From a virus: a stretch of 23,907 bases of DNA. Made by a program: the position numbers and the translations under genes. This document shows, one piece after another, positions 1-7,608 of the stretch (its first letter is position 1; each line of letters opens with the position of its first letter). The stretch covers positions 1-23,907 of the IMG/VR virus record IMGVR_UViG_3300042384_000012; one strand, given 5' to 3'. The notes beneath the pieces were generated by a model. That model did not search any database. It worked only from the letters and a program-made list of their open reading frames with translations, and was not told the DNA's origin.

Positions 1-1101
1 AGTCGTGTTAACTGCATAACCAGCAAGACTAATTGTATTTGCATAATTGTATGCCGCTTGTGCTAATGTAGTTCCAGTATTAGCTTGAATGTATGATGCA
101 TTAGCAGTAGAGAATGCGCTATTGGCTTGAGTGTATGCTAAGTTTGCTGTGTACCAAGCGGATGTTGCTCTTGATCTAGCAATAGTGTCTACTGTACCAC
201 CACCAGTGCCACCTTCAACGAATACAAACTTCTTTGATGCTTCATCATAAGATAAAACATAACCATCTGCGATACTATCTCTATCAACGTCATCTAAGTA
301 ACGTAGATTTACTTCACCAGAGCCAGTTGCTTTCCATGCATCGTTTGGACCACCTTTGAGAATAGCGGCATTGACTTTTGTTTTGAATGCGCTAACATCT
401 TTCTGAACGTTCTCAATGAACTTCTGAAACTTCTCTTCGACAGGTTTTATGTCTCCGTCTTTACCATCCTTACCTGCAACACCTTGAATGCCTTGTGGTC
501 CGATTTCACCTTGTGGTCCTGCTGGTCCTGCAACTCCTTGTTGTCCATCTCGACCTCGTTCACCTTTGTCGCCCTTAGGTCCTTGTCCGCCCTGAACTCC
601 CTGTGAGCCAGCTGGTCCAACTGGACCAATTGCGCCTGCTTGTCCATCTTTTCCGTCCAGACCATTTTTTCCATCTTCGCCCCTATCGCCTTTCAGCCCT
701 TGTGGACCACGCTCACCGATAACGCCTTGTATTCCTTGTTCGCCTTGAGGACCAACTTGACCCTGTTCGCCTTTGTCTCCCTTATCACCTTTTATTCCAG
801 GTAGACCTTCAGGCCCGATTTCTCCCTGTGGACCAACATCACCTTTTTCACCACGTTCACCAACATCTCCCTTATCACCTTTGTCACCCTTAGGACCCTG
901 TGCGCCAGTTGCACCAAGGGCTCCACGTGGACCGACTGGACCAGGAACTTGTTCAACGATTACTTCTGGTGTTTTCTTTTCTAAAAGAGATACTAACTCT
1001 GTCTTAAGTTTTTGTATCTCTTGTCTTGTATATGCTACAGAAGTTGCAACAGAAACTGCTTCGCTGAGAGTGCCACTAAGATTAGTTTCCTTCTTTGTCA
1101 C
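1..1101 (-). CDS. Collagen-like (Gly-X-Y) virion protein, C-terminus beyond the window
   Basis: The frame is open from 1101 to the window edge, giving at least 367 residues. I chose the GTG at 1101-1099 (MTKKETN...) because it follows an AGAGG-like ribosome site and is the first plausible start after an upstream in-frame TAG; a TTG further upstream is less likely. It overlaps the last 20 bases of the portal gene, suggesting translational coupling. Residues 1-53 are a short helical, probably coiled-coil lead-in. Residues 54-215 are 54 uninterrupted Gly-X-Y triplets rich in [14 protein letters not shown] and GPAGPQ. Residues 216-240 look helical, and about 255-300 form a compact region ([18 protein letters not shown]). 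From about 310 there are Ala/Asn/Tyr repeats ([16 protein letters not shown]) of the kind seen in phage fibres. Collagen-like triplets in phage proteins usually form trimeric stalks, so a fibre or head/neck decoration is inferred. Its place after the portal, where T4 has gp67/68/21, is unusual. Confidence 0.85.
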   Translation of the reverse strand, partial: MTKKETNLSGTLSEAVSVATSVAYTRQEIQKLKTELVSLLEKKTPEVIVEQVPGPVGPRGALGATGAQGPKGDKGDKGDVGERGEKGDVGPQGEIGPEGLPGIKGDKGDKGEQGQVGPQGEQGIQGVIGERGPQGLKGDRGEDGKNGLDGKDGQAGAIGPVGPAGSQGVQGGQGPKGDKGERGRDGQQGVAGPAGPQGEIGPQGIQGVAGKDGKDGDIKPVEEKFQKFIENVQKDVSAFKTKVNAAILKGGPNDAWKATGSGEVNLRYLDDVDRDSIADGYVLSYDEASKKFVFVEGGTGGGTVDTIARSRATSAWYTANLAYTQANSAFSTANASYIQANTGTTLAQAAYNYANTISLAGYAVNTT

Positions 1102-2746
1102 CCTTGGCCTCTTCAACTAGTGTTCCAAAAAATGCAGTCATAGACTTAGCCAATTCTCTTTGGTCTGCGTCATCAATTATTCTAGTTTCAGTTTCTTCTT
1201 TCTTCACGCTAACAACAACTTGTTGTGGCGGTGGAGGAGGCGGTGGAGGCGGTGGTAAGTCTTCTGGAGATATACCTTCTTCATCCATTTTCGCTTTGTC
1301 TTCTTCCATCTCTTCATCCATTTGCTTAATATCATCTTCACTCTGATGTAGAATGTTTGTTCTGATATAATTTACAGAGAAGTATTTTCCGACATAACCA
1401 TCAATGTCTGAAAGAATAGCTAAACGCTCTTTCATAATTTCGGTGTTCTTTAATTCTGCAAAGTGTGCGTCTGATTGATAGTCATAACTGATTTCTTCTT
1501 TCATTTGTTCCCACTCTTTACGGGTACAAACGCCTTTAAGAAGAAGCTGTGTTTCAAGCATCTTATCGAATAGAATAGAGAATCTTAAACGCAAACGTGA
1601 AATGAATTTACCAAACTTCAATTCATCTCTAGTGATTTCAGAAGCACGACCTAAAGAGAATCCTGTGTCAGCTTCTAAACGTGAAACTGGAACGTTCAAT
1701 GACTTGAACATCTTCTTTTGAAAGTACAATACATCATCAATCTCACCTAAGTTTTGTCCACCTTGTAGTGTGGTAATCTCAGTACCTTTGCCACCTTCTC
1801 TACGTGGCAACCAAAAGTCTTCAAGCATCGTTTGAAATCTTCTGTCATCACGAATTTCACCAGTCTGTGCATCATAGACTAGTTTGTTTTTATACTTCTG
1901 CATGATTTCACGCAAGTATTGTTCTGCCTTCATCTTGGGCAAATTACCTACGTCAATGTAAAAGATTCTACGTTCGGGCGCACGGGAAATACGATAGATA
2001 ACTGTCGCATCTTCAAGCATACGCAATTGATTGAGTGGCTTGATTGCTTTGTGTAGATGTGAAACAATAATCTTACCATCTTTGTCTGTGATACCAGAGT
2101 TTGCATAGCAGACTGCATCTACTGCAATCTTAATACCTTGTGTGCCATCTCTAGAAAATCCTTTATCCGAGTACATAAAGTATTCGTGATATTTTTGTGT
2201 TGTATTTGCTATTCCTGGATTATTAGGTTGCTTCTTATCTTCACGAACTTTACGAATCTTACGTGGGTCAATGTAACGAACTTCTTTCAATCCTGCTCTT
2301 GGATTCTTATCGTCAATCAACATGTGATAGTACAAACGCCCATCAACATACCATCTACGGAAAATATCGTAGCCTTGATTGTTGAAGTCGAGTAGCTTCA
2401 TTACATAGTAGAACTCATCACGAATCATTTTCTTAATTGATTCGGGTTGTTGAAGTTTATCCAAAATGATTTGAACTGGATAATCACCATCTTCAAATAC
2501 TAATGCTTCGTTAACAATGTCTTCAATTGCCGCATCGCATTCTGGCTGAAGTGCCATCTCACGATATTTTTTAATTAAGTCGGCATCGCTTCTAATTTGA
2601 CCTTCAAGGTCCATGTATGTACCGTATACACCACCACCTGAAATTGATACTGCCGCATCATCATCGGTAGGTGTGACAAACGATTTTAACTGTTCTGATT
2701 CAACATCATCCTTACCAATTTTATATCCAAAAAGTTTTATCGCCAT
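1082..2746 (-). CDS. 20: Portal vertex protein, T4 gp20 family
   Basis: This is the portal: a dodecameric ring at the special head vertex through which DNA enters and leaves, and onto which the neck docks. At 554 aa it is close to T4 gp20 (524 aa). T4-like blocks are clear: FRRWYVDGRLYYH near residue 130, a KEVRYIDPRKIRKVRE-type stretch, HLHKAIKPLNQLRMLEDA, VIYRISRAPERRIFYIDVGN, NKLVYDAQTGEI, EDFWLPRREGGKGTEI, SEITRDELKFGKFI, and FAELKNTEIMKER-IGKY toward the C-terminus. The start follows AGAGAG. Odd: residues 498-507 are ten consecutive prolines followed by a charged tail of about 45 residues, which I do not recall from T4 gp20. A terminator hairpin and a CATAAATA late-promoter box lie just upstream. 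The stop overlaps the start of the collagen-like gene. Confidence 0.96.
   Translation of the reverse strand: MAIKLFGYKIGKDDVESEQLKSFVTPTDDDAAVSISGGGVYGTYMDLEGQIRSDADLIKKYREMALQPECDAAIEDIVNEALVFEDGDYPVQIILDKLQQPESIKKMIRDEFYYVMKLLDFNNQGYDIFRRWYVDGRLYYHMLIDDKNPRAGLKEVRYIDPRKIRKVREDKKQPNNPGIANTTQKYHEYFMYSDKGFSRDGTQGIKIAVDAVCYANSGITDKDGKIIVSHLHKAIKPLNQLRMLEDATVIYRISRAPERRIFYIDVGNLPKMKAEQYLREIMQKYKNKLVYDAQTGEIRDDRRFQTMLEDFWLPRREGGKGTEITTLQGGQNLGEIDDVLYFQKKMFKSLNVPVSRLEADTGFSLGRASEITRDELKFGKFISRLRLRFSILFDKMLETQLLLKGVCTRKEWEQMKEEISYDYQSDAHFAELKNTEIMKERLAILSDIDGYVGKYFSVNYIRTNILHQSEDDIKQMDEEMEEDKAKMDEEGISPEDLPPPPPPPPPPQQVVVSVKKEETETRIIDDADQRELAKSMTAFFGTLVEEAKGDKEGN
1226..1255 (-). other. Ten-proline tract in portal C-terminal tail
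   Basis: Ten proline codons in a row, using a mixture of CCA, CCG and CCT codons rather than a pure triplet repeat, encode residues 498-507 of the portal. The tract separates the conserved portal body from a charged tail ending in AKGDKEGN. It is probably an extended spacer; mixed codons suggest selection on the protein rather than recent slippage. Confidence 0.8.
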
Positions 2747-2767
2747 ATTTGAGTCTCTCTAAAAAGA

Positions 2768-2791
2768 AATGGGGGCGTAATAGCCCCCATT
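2768..2791 (-). terminator. Intrinsic terminator between tube gene 2 and portal
   Basis: A perfect 9-bp inverted repeat (AATGGGGGC / GCCCCCATT) with a 6-base loop is followed on the minus strand by TCTTTTT. The U-rich run lies only on the minus side, so it serves minus-strand transcripts arriving from the tail-tube genes. It lies 22 bp before the portal start, downstream of a CATAAATA box, so it could also be a stable 5' leader hairpin on portal mRNA. Confidence 0.85.
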
Positions 2792-2812
2792 GTTTGACAA
2801 CTATTACGCAAT

Positions 2813-2820
2813 TATTTATG
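2813..2820 (-). promoter_or_regulatory. Putative T4-type late promoter box (CATAAATA) for portal
   Basis: Minus-strand CATAAATA is one base from the T4 late -10 box TATAAATA and lies about 66 bp before the portal ATG, in the only sizeable gap here. The same CATAAATA variant precedes the first tail-tube gene. The terminator hairpin would fall within the leader of this transcript. Confidence 0.5.
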
Positions 2821-2848
2821 TTGCGTAAAATTCATTATTTAAGTCTTT

Positions 2849-3445
2849 TTATGCAATACTTGCTGTTCCACTCGGCGGAGTTGTAGCATCTGTACCAGCC
2901 GCTGAAGTGCCACCAACATCCAAATAGTGATATTGAAATGTAACAGTAAACTCTTGAACTGCATCTGTAGTGTCATAAGACAAGTCGATAGCAGAAACAT
3001 CAGTTGGAAATGCATCATACAATTCATATGTTCTAGCAGTAGTGCCATCTGGTCTTAACTGATTAACGACAATCGTGCAACGATATGAAGCTGTGCTATC
3101 TCTTAATGAGTTTTCACCATCAACATTAATGATGTTGTTCATCCAGTTGTCAAAAGACTTACGGATGTTTTGTGAGTCATCATTAACAAATGTTGCTGTC
3201 CAATCAGCATACGTTCTATCACCAGGAATCTTAATTCGTCTTCCTCTGAATGGAACTTCGATGATACCTAAAGTAAATGCTGGAATCGCACCAGACTTAC
3301 ATAAAATAGTAAGATCGCTTAAGTCAACGCCTGCAATGCCTCCTACCACATCTGGTCGTATTTCAATTTTGAAAAGATTTGCTTTTGAACCACCATTTAG
3401 TTTTTTTCTAAATGTGTCAATACTGAAAAATTCGTTGATTGCCAT
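2849..3445 (-). CDS. 19: Tail tube protein, gp19 family, second copy
   Basis: A 198-aa tail-tube paralogue; T4 gp19 is 163 aa. Tube subunits stack as hexamer rings inside the contractile sheath and conduct DNA. Family signs are RSNLF-like SKANLFKIEI near residue 20, LCKSGAIPAFTLGIIEVPF, the core GDRTYADWTATFVNDDSQ, and the C-terminal FPTDVSAIDLSYDTTDAVQE then FTVTFQYHYLDV. It is preceded after 10 bp by a clearly related 184-aa gene with the same block order. An AAGGAATAAAAA ribosome site precedes the ATG. The Thr/Ala/Gly-rich tail past the tube fold is longer than in the first copy. It could be a minor tube protein, a tube initiator or terminator, or a second major subunit; sequence alone does not decide. 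Confidence 0.9.
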   Translation of the reverse strand: MAINEFFSIDTFRKKLNGGSKANLFKIEIRPDVVGGIAGVDLSDLTILCKSGAIPAFTLGIIEVPFRGRRIKIPGDRTYADWTATFVNDDSQNIRKSFDNWMNNIINVDGENSLRDSTASYRCTIVVNQLRPDGTTARTYELYDAFPTDVSAIDLSYDTTDAVQEFTVTFQYHYLDVGGTSAAGTDATTPPSGTASIA

Positions 3446-3455
3446 TTTTTATTCC

Positions 3456-4010
3456 TTATGTTGTAACAACAGATGTTGGAAATGTAAAGTAGTCATACGA
3501 CCAAGTTACAGTAAACTCTTCAAGAGTGTCTGTAGAGTCATAAGACAAATCAATAGTGCTAATATCACTAGGCCAACAGTTAACTAGAGTGTATGAATAA
3601 ACTACGTCACCCGCCTGATTAAGTTGTTCAACTAAAATTTCGGAGAAGTCTTGTGGATCTCCTCCAGTCAATGTTTTAGATGTTGTTGAGTTGTAGTCAG
3701 TAGTACCATATAATTTTTGTAAGTCTTCTAACGCTTCTCTGATTGTGTGATTGGAATCATTGATGACTGTTGTTGTCCAGTCAGCAAATGTTCTATCACC
3801 AGCCGCTTTGAATCGTCTACCGGCTGCAAATGGAACTTCAATAATACCTACTGTAGAACCAGGCAACTGAGCCGCCTTGCACAAGTAGGTAAAATCTTCA
3901 TCTCTAGTTGTAGTTGAACTGTAAAATCCAGATAACGTAACTCTGAATAAATTTGAACGGGCGCCCGTATTAAGAACGTCCTTCAAATTCTGAATTGTTG
4001 TAATTGCCAT
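3456..4010 (-). CDS. 19: Tail tube protein, gp19 family, first copy
   Basis: A 184-aa tail-tube subunit directly after the sheath gene, the T4 position of gene 19. Its core AGDRTFADWTTTVINDSNH is very close to T4 gp19 (AGDRTFDDWTVTVMNDEAH), making this the likelier major tube protein of the two copies. Other blocks are RSNLFRVTLSGFY near residue 18, LCKAAQLPGSTVGIIEVPF, and the C-terminal CWPSDISTIDLSYDSTDT. An AAGGAG ribosome site lies 6 bp before the ATG, and a CATAAATA late-promoter box overlaps the sheath stop codon. The second copy follows after 10 bp. Confidence 0.94.
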   Translation of the reverse strand: MAITTIQNLKDVLNTGARSNLFRVTLSGFYSSTTTRDEDFTYLCKAAQLPGSTVGIIEVPFAAGRRFKAAGDRTFADWTTTVINDSNHTIREALEDLQKLYGTTDYNSTTSKTLTGGDPQDFSEILVEQLNQAGDVVYSYTLVNCWPSDISTIDLSYDSTDTLEEFTVTWSYDYFTFPTSVVTT

Positions 4011-4035
4011 ATAATTCTCCTTGTTTATTCTCTAT

Positions 4036-4043
4036 TATTTATG
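4036..4043 (-). promoter_or_regulatory. Putative late promoter box (CATAAATA) for tube genes
   Basis: Minus-strand GCATAAATAATAG overlaps the sheath stop codon and lies about 26 bp before the first tube ATG. It differs from the T4 late box TATAAATA at the first base only. High separate expression of tube protein would fit. Confidence 0.5.
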
Positions 4044-5928
4044 CGGCAATTTCAGCAAATGTAGCGGTACCTCTTACAGAGACAAAGTTAAGTTGAATGA
4101 AGTTAACAGAACGGATTGGTTGTACGAAAATATCGCAAACGAATTCGTTAGAATTTACTACATCTTCTGGATTGTTTGATTCGTCACAAACAACTCTGAA
4201 TGCTGTAATACCTCTTCTGGACTGAACGCTTCTCAAGTAAGGAACAACTAAACTTACGAAACCGTTTCTTGTTGTTGCATCGTTTTGGTCAAACAATACA
4301 TTGTCTGCGGCTTGTCCAATTGTCTTTTGCAATTCAATAAACAATCTACGAACGTTAACACGATTCATTGAAGTATTTTTCAATGTAAATGTTTTGTCGC
4401 CAAATAAAACTGTACCTTGGCCAACTTGTGTGATAACTGGATTGATGGCTGCCTTGTACAATGTGTCTCTGTCAGCTTGCGTTGGATTGTAGGCTAAACG
4501 AACTAAGTTTTGAATACGACCATTGCTGAAACCAGCTGGAGACAACCATGGTTCACGATTCAAATCGTTACGTGCCATACAACCTGCTGTGTCAGCATTC
4601 AATGGTACATAAACATATGCATCATTGTATTTGTCGTACTGATATTTCCAACCGCTGTCTGCAACTGCGTATGTAGAACGTGTAACTGTGTCTGCCCATG
4701 CAGTGATTGAAGTCGCTTCAGAACCAGCATTGTTAACCACTGCTGTTCTTATTGGTGATACACAAACAACAACGTCTTTTCTAACTTCAGCAACGTCAGC
4801 AATAATTCTGTTTGCTACTGTAGCATTTGCTTGACCAGTTACAATGATAGATGCTGGCACTTCTTGTTTGTTTGCAAGCAAAACAAAAGATGTTGATCTA
4901 TCGCCATCTGTCAATGCGTTACCATCAGAACCACCAGCCAAAGAATATGTCTTAGGTGTGCTTACTGCTGTGTAGGTTGTGCTAGACAATGTGTTACCCC
5001 AATTAGAGCCAGCATTGTCGTGAGCCGCCCACCAAATATATGCTGAACGGTCGTTAATTATATCTTTGTAATAATTGCTACCACCAGCATCAGCTTTAGC
5101 ATTTGAACCCTTAGAAAGATAACCAAATTTCTCTAAAACTGTATTTGCTGTACCTGTGATATCGCCTGTTCTGTCTTGAACAACAACGTGCAATTCGTCA
5201 CCAGATGCGCCCAAAGCGGCACCGTTTGTGGATGTTCCTGGTGCAGAATCAAACTCACTAAAGAATTCCCAACGGCGAGTTGCTGAAGCACCAGAAGCAC
5301 CAGTTAAGTGTGCAGATTCTAATGTAAATGATGTTGCATTAGCAATTGCAACAACTTTAGATGTACGACCAGACAATACAATGAAATCGCCAACTTGCAA
5401 TTGTGTATTTGCAGCCGATCCAGAACCAGTAACTGTTGTAGAACCCGCTGTTACTGTAAATGTTCCAGTCAATGCGCTAGTGTAGGCAGCCGAACTTGGG
5501 CAAACAGAAACTTTAAGTGCGTTTCCTAATGCGCCAGAGTAGCGAGCCGCCCAAGGACCAACGTTAAATGATGCTGTATTAATATATACGTCATCGTTCT
5601 TAATAGATGTACCAGTACCTGCTGTGCCTGAACCAGTTGTTGCTTCTGCTGTAGCATTCAACGCTGTGTTTGCGGCACGAACAACGAACAATGAACCAGA
5701 GTATCCCAAAAAGTTGGCGGCTGACAAGAAGTCAACTGCGTTAGTTGCATTTGGTTTACCAAATCGAGTTACCAAATCAGTTTCGTTTGTAACTTGTACT
5801 GCTTTGTCAATAGGACCCCAACGGAACTGACCGGAAAAACCGCCAGATGTTGAAGATACTGACTGTGAGGAAGACACCAAATCTGTTTCGGTGATCTTGA
5901 TTCCTGGTGAAATTAGACTTATAGCCAT
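4039..5928 (-). CDS. 18: Contractile tail sheath protein, T4 gp18 family
   Basis: Sheath subunit that surrounds the tube and contracts at infection. It has 629 aa (T4 gp18 has 659). T4-like blocks: N-terminal LISPGIKITETD, GQFRWGPIDKAVQVTNETDL, KYQYDKYNDAYVYVPLNADT, LSPAGFSNGRIQNLVRLAY, AINPV, GDKTF, NRVNVRRLFIELQKTIG, FRVVCDESNNPEDVV, and C-terminal IFVQPIRSVNFIQLNFV. An AAGGAG ribosome site lies 6 bp before the ATG and a perfect TATAAATA box about 50 bp upstream. Odd: residues 151-217 carry a compact 'GTFTVTAGSTTVTGSGS ... VGDFIVL ... VVAIANATSFTLESAH' module that also appears in the DUF4815 protein. The N-terminal and C-terminal conserved parts form the core; the middle is the variable surface-domain region also in T4. 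Confidence 0.97.
   Translation of the reverse strand: MAISLISPGIKITETDLVSSSQSVSSTSGGFSGQFRWGPIDKAVQVTNETDLVTRFGKPNATNAVDFLSAANFLGYSGSLFVVRAANTALNATAEATTGSGTAGTGTSIKNDDVYINTASFNVGPWAARYSGALGNALKVSVCPSSAAYTSALTGTFTVTAGSTTVTGSGSAANTQLQVGDFIVLSGRTSKVVAIANATSFTLESAHLTGASGASATRRWEFFSEFDSAPGTSTNGAALGASGDELHVVVQDRTGDITGTANTVLEKFGYLSKGSNAKADAGGSNYYKDIINDRSAYIWWAAHDNAGSNWGNTLSSTTYTAVSTPKTYSLAGGSDGNALTDGDRSTSFVLLANKQEVPASIIVTGQANATVANRIIADVAEVRKDVVVCVSPIRTAVVNNAGSEATSITAWADTVTRSTYAVADSGWKYQYDKYNDAYVYVPLNADTAGCMARNDLNREPWLSPAGFSNGRIQNLVRLAYNPTQADRDTLYKAAINPVITQVGQGTVLFGDKTFTLKNTSMNRVNVRRLFIELQKTIGQAADNVLFDQNDATTRNGFVSLVVPYLRSVQSRRGITAFRVVCDESNNPEDVVNSNEFVCDIFVQPIRSVNFIQLNFVSVRGTATFAEIAA
5278..5478 (-). 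repeat. GT-VxGsGT/VGD structural module inserted in tail sheath
   Basis: Encodes sheath residues 151-217. The pattern is GT-[T/V]-x-V-x-G-S-G ... L-x-V-G-D-x-I ... V-x-x-I-x-N-x-T-S-[F/L]-T-L-x-S-A-H. It is about 65 residues long and predicted beta-rich. It aligns by eye over its whole length with residues 662-725 of the DUF4815 protein (GTVTIAAANTIVSGSGT, VGDLIKV, SITNATSLILSSAH). Confidence 0.75.
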
Positions 5929-5976
5929 TGAATTCTCCTTGTTATAATGATGTTTTGATGTTAGGTTTGTTTAATT

Positions 5977-5984
5977 TATTTATA
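5977..5984 (-). promoter_or_regulatory. Late promoter box TATAAATA for tail sheath
   Basis: Perfect minus-strand TATAAATA overlapping the terminase large-subunit stop codon, about 50 bp before the sheath ATG. It matches the T4 late (gp55-recognised) promoter box exactly and sits in the expected place ahead of a highly expressed structural gene. Confidence 0.75.
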
Positions 5985-7608
5985 AAAAATCAGATTTGTG
6001 ATAATTCTCTACCTGCCAGACCTGTCCACTTACATCGACTAATTGATTTTCTTCTTCGCCATTATTTATAAAGCCAAAAGGTGTGATTTCTTCCTCAATC
6101 ATTTTGATTCTAGCTTCGTACAATTCTTTTCTAATATTAATGTTTGTCAACTCCTTAAAATATGAGTTTGTTGTTAACCACGAAAATAACACTAAAGGCA
6201 TAACTAAGTCATCGTGATATCCTTCGTCAGCAGAATAACTATTCTTTCTTTCGATGAATGTTGAAATTTCTGCTATAGTATCAGCATCAGTAATTATAAG
6301 TTTTTTCTCTTCAACCATTGACTTGAAGTTAGAACATCCAATACGTTTGACTTTCTTGTCCGTAATCACTCCAAGCTGTGTTTTACCCCCACCAAAACCT
6401 CCATTGACAACTTGCCCTTGAGGTGTTCTGCTAACAGAGATGATATTTTCATATTCATATTCTGCATAAAGAATTTCTGCAACTTGTTCTGACGAATTAA
6501 TTTCAATCAAAACGTATGCTTCATTATATTCTTTACCAACTCTGTAAAGTACTGATGGATACAAAAGTGGGCTGATTTCATTGTTTCTGTATTTGCCCAC
6601 AATTTTGTATGGCATCTGACTTATATCGATAATCTGAAACGCAGAGTAATCACCACCAACACCTTTAGCCGTGTCTGCAACGATACAATATGCATGATCC
6701 TTTTCCACCTTTTCGTAAATGTCAAGCCCATCTTTTTGATAGATCATAGGCTTAGCCGACATTTGTGAAATAGAGTCTGAAGCAATGAGTGTGAGACTAG
6801 AACCTAAGAAGTTACATAGCACCTCTTGATTGAACTTCAACTCACCTAATAGTTTGCGCTGTGTGTCTGCCCACTTCTCATCACGACCAGGTATTTCCCA
6901 GTAAGGAATAAACAGATTGACGAATCCGTTTCTGTCGCTTTCTGCATCATTCCAGAACTTCCAGAAGTGGTTGTATCCTAGAGGGGTAGAACTTAGCAGA
7001 ATCTTTGTTGTTTCACCAGCAGAAATCGTAGGATAAACTGAGGTGAAGAATTGTTCTGCTACATTGTTCGGTATGATAGCGGCTTCGTCAACGTACAATA
7101 AGTTAACTGACTTACCACGAATACCTGATGCGCTTGTTGCGGCTGTGAATACGATTGAACCATTCTCTAAAGCAATATCACCTTTGTTCCATGTAGTGAC
7201 ACCTTGCTGAAGCCATGTAGGAAGATTCTCATACATGATTTGATAACGATATAAAACTTCTCTAGCGGCTGTTGCTTTGTTTGCTAGAATTGCTACAGTC
7301 TTGCTTCCTTGAAACAATGTGTACCAAAGAATGTAAGCGGCTGAGGTTGTTGTCTTACCTTGCTGGCGCCCTTCCATAAGAATAACTTTACGATTCTCGT
7401 GGATAACTTTTACTTTGTTTTTTTGGCAATCATATAGTTTGAATGGCTGAAGCCCGTGATCTAGCGTGACAATCTTACAATAACTTTCAATGAAGTATAT
7501 TGGATCGTCAGCGCATTTCAAGTATTCTTCAATCTCATCTTTAGTGAAATTGAGAGGAACGCCAGATGCTTTTAGATTAGAATTTCCTAAGTAGGATTTC
7601 GCTGTCAT
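5980..7608 (-). CDS. 17: Terminase large subunit (packaging ATPase/nuclease), gp17 family
   Basis: DNA-packaging motor: an N-terminal ATPase drives DNA through the portal and a C-terminal RNase-H-fold nuclease cuts the concatemer. Visible motifs: Walker A GRQQGKTT at residues 80-87; Walker B LLYVDEAA with D174 and catalytic E175; coupling motif LLSSTP at about 204-209; nuclease residues D312 in IVADTAKGVGGDYSAF, E369 in VLIEINSSEQ, and H465-D466-D467 in GYHDDLVMPL. Length is 542 aa against 610 in T4, with about 80 fewer residues ahead of Walker A. The start overlaps the small-subunit stop as ATGA, so the two are coupled. The adenine-binding region around ESYCKIVTLDHGLQPFKLYD resembles T4. Confidence 0.97.
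   Translation of the reverse strand: MTAKSYLGNSNLKASGVPLNFTKDEIEEYLKCADDPIYFIESYCKIVTLDHGLQPFKLYDCQKNKVKVIHENRKVILMEGRQQGKTTTSAAYILWYTLFQGSKTVAILANKATAAREVLYRYQIMYENLPTWLQQGVTTWNKGDIALENGSIVFTAATSASGIRGKSVNLLYVDEAAIIPNNVAEQFFTSVYPTISAGETTKILLSSTPLGYNHFWKFWNDAESDRNGFVNLFIPYWEIPGRDEKWADTQRKLLGELKFNQEVLCNFLGSSLTLIASDSISQMSAKPMIYQKDGLDIYEKVEKDHAYCIVADTAKGVGGDYSAFQIIDISQMPYKIVGKYRNNEISPLLYPSVLYRVGKEYNEAYVLIEINSSEQVAEILYAEYEYENIISVSRTPQGQVVNGGFGGGKTQLGVITDKKVKRIGCSNFKSMVEEKKLIITDADTIAEISTFIERKNSYSADEGYHDDLVMPLVLFSWLTTNSYFKELTNINIRKELYEARIKMIEEEITPFGFINNGEEENQLVDVSGQVWQVENYHKSDFL

Noticed and set aside
447-674. Minus-strand Gln/Asp-rich open frame
   Set aside because: It is an out-of-frame reading of the collagen repeats, nested inside the true frame.
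773-1120. Plus-strand Ser-Pro-rich open frame
   Set aside because: It is the antisense of Gly-X-Y triplets; the minus frame is a coherent collagen-like protein.
3075-3587. Plus-strand open frame across both tube genes
   Set aside because: It spans the junction of two well-supported minus-strand genes, with no promoter or ribosome site.
6063-6070. Exact TATAAATA on the minus strand inside the 3' end of the large terminase gene
   Set aside because: It could be a second sheath promoter, but it encodes Phe-Ile-Asn-Asn within coding sequence and a better-placed identical box lies at 5984-5977; not listed as a feature.
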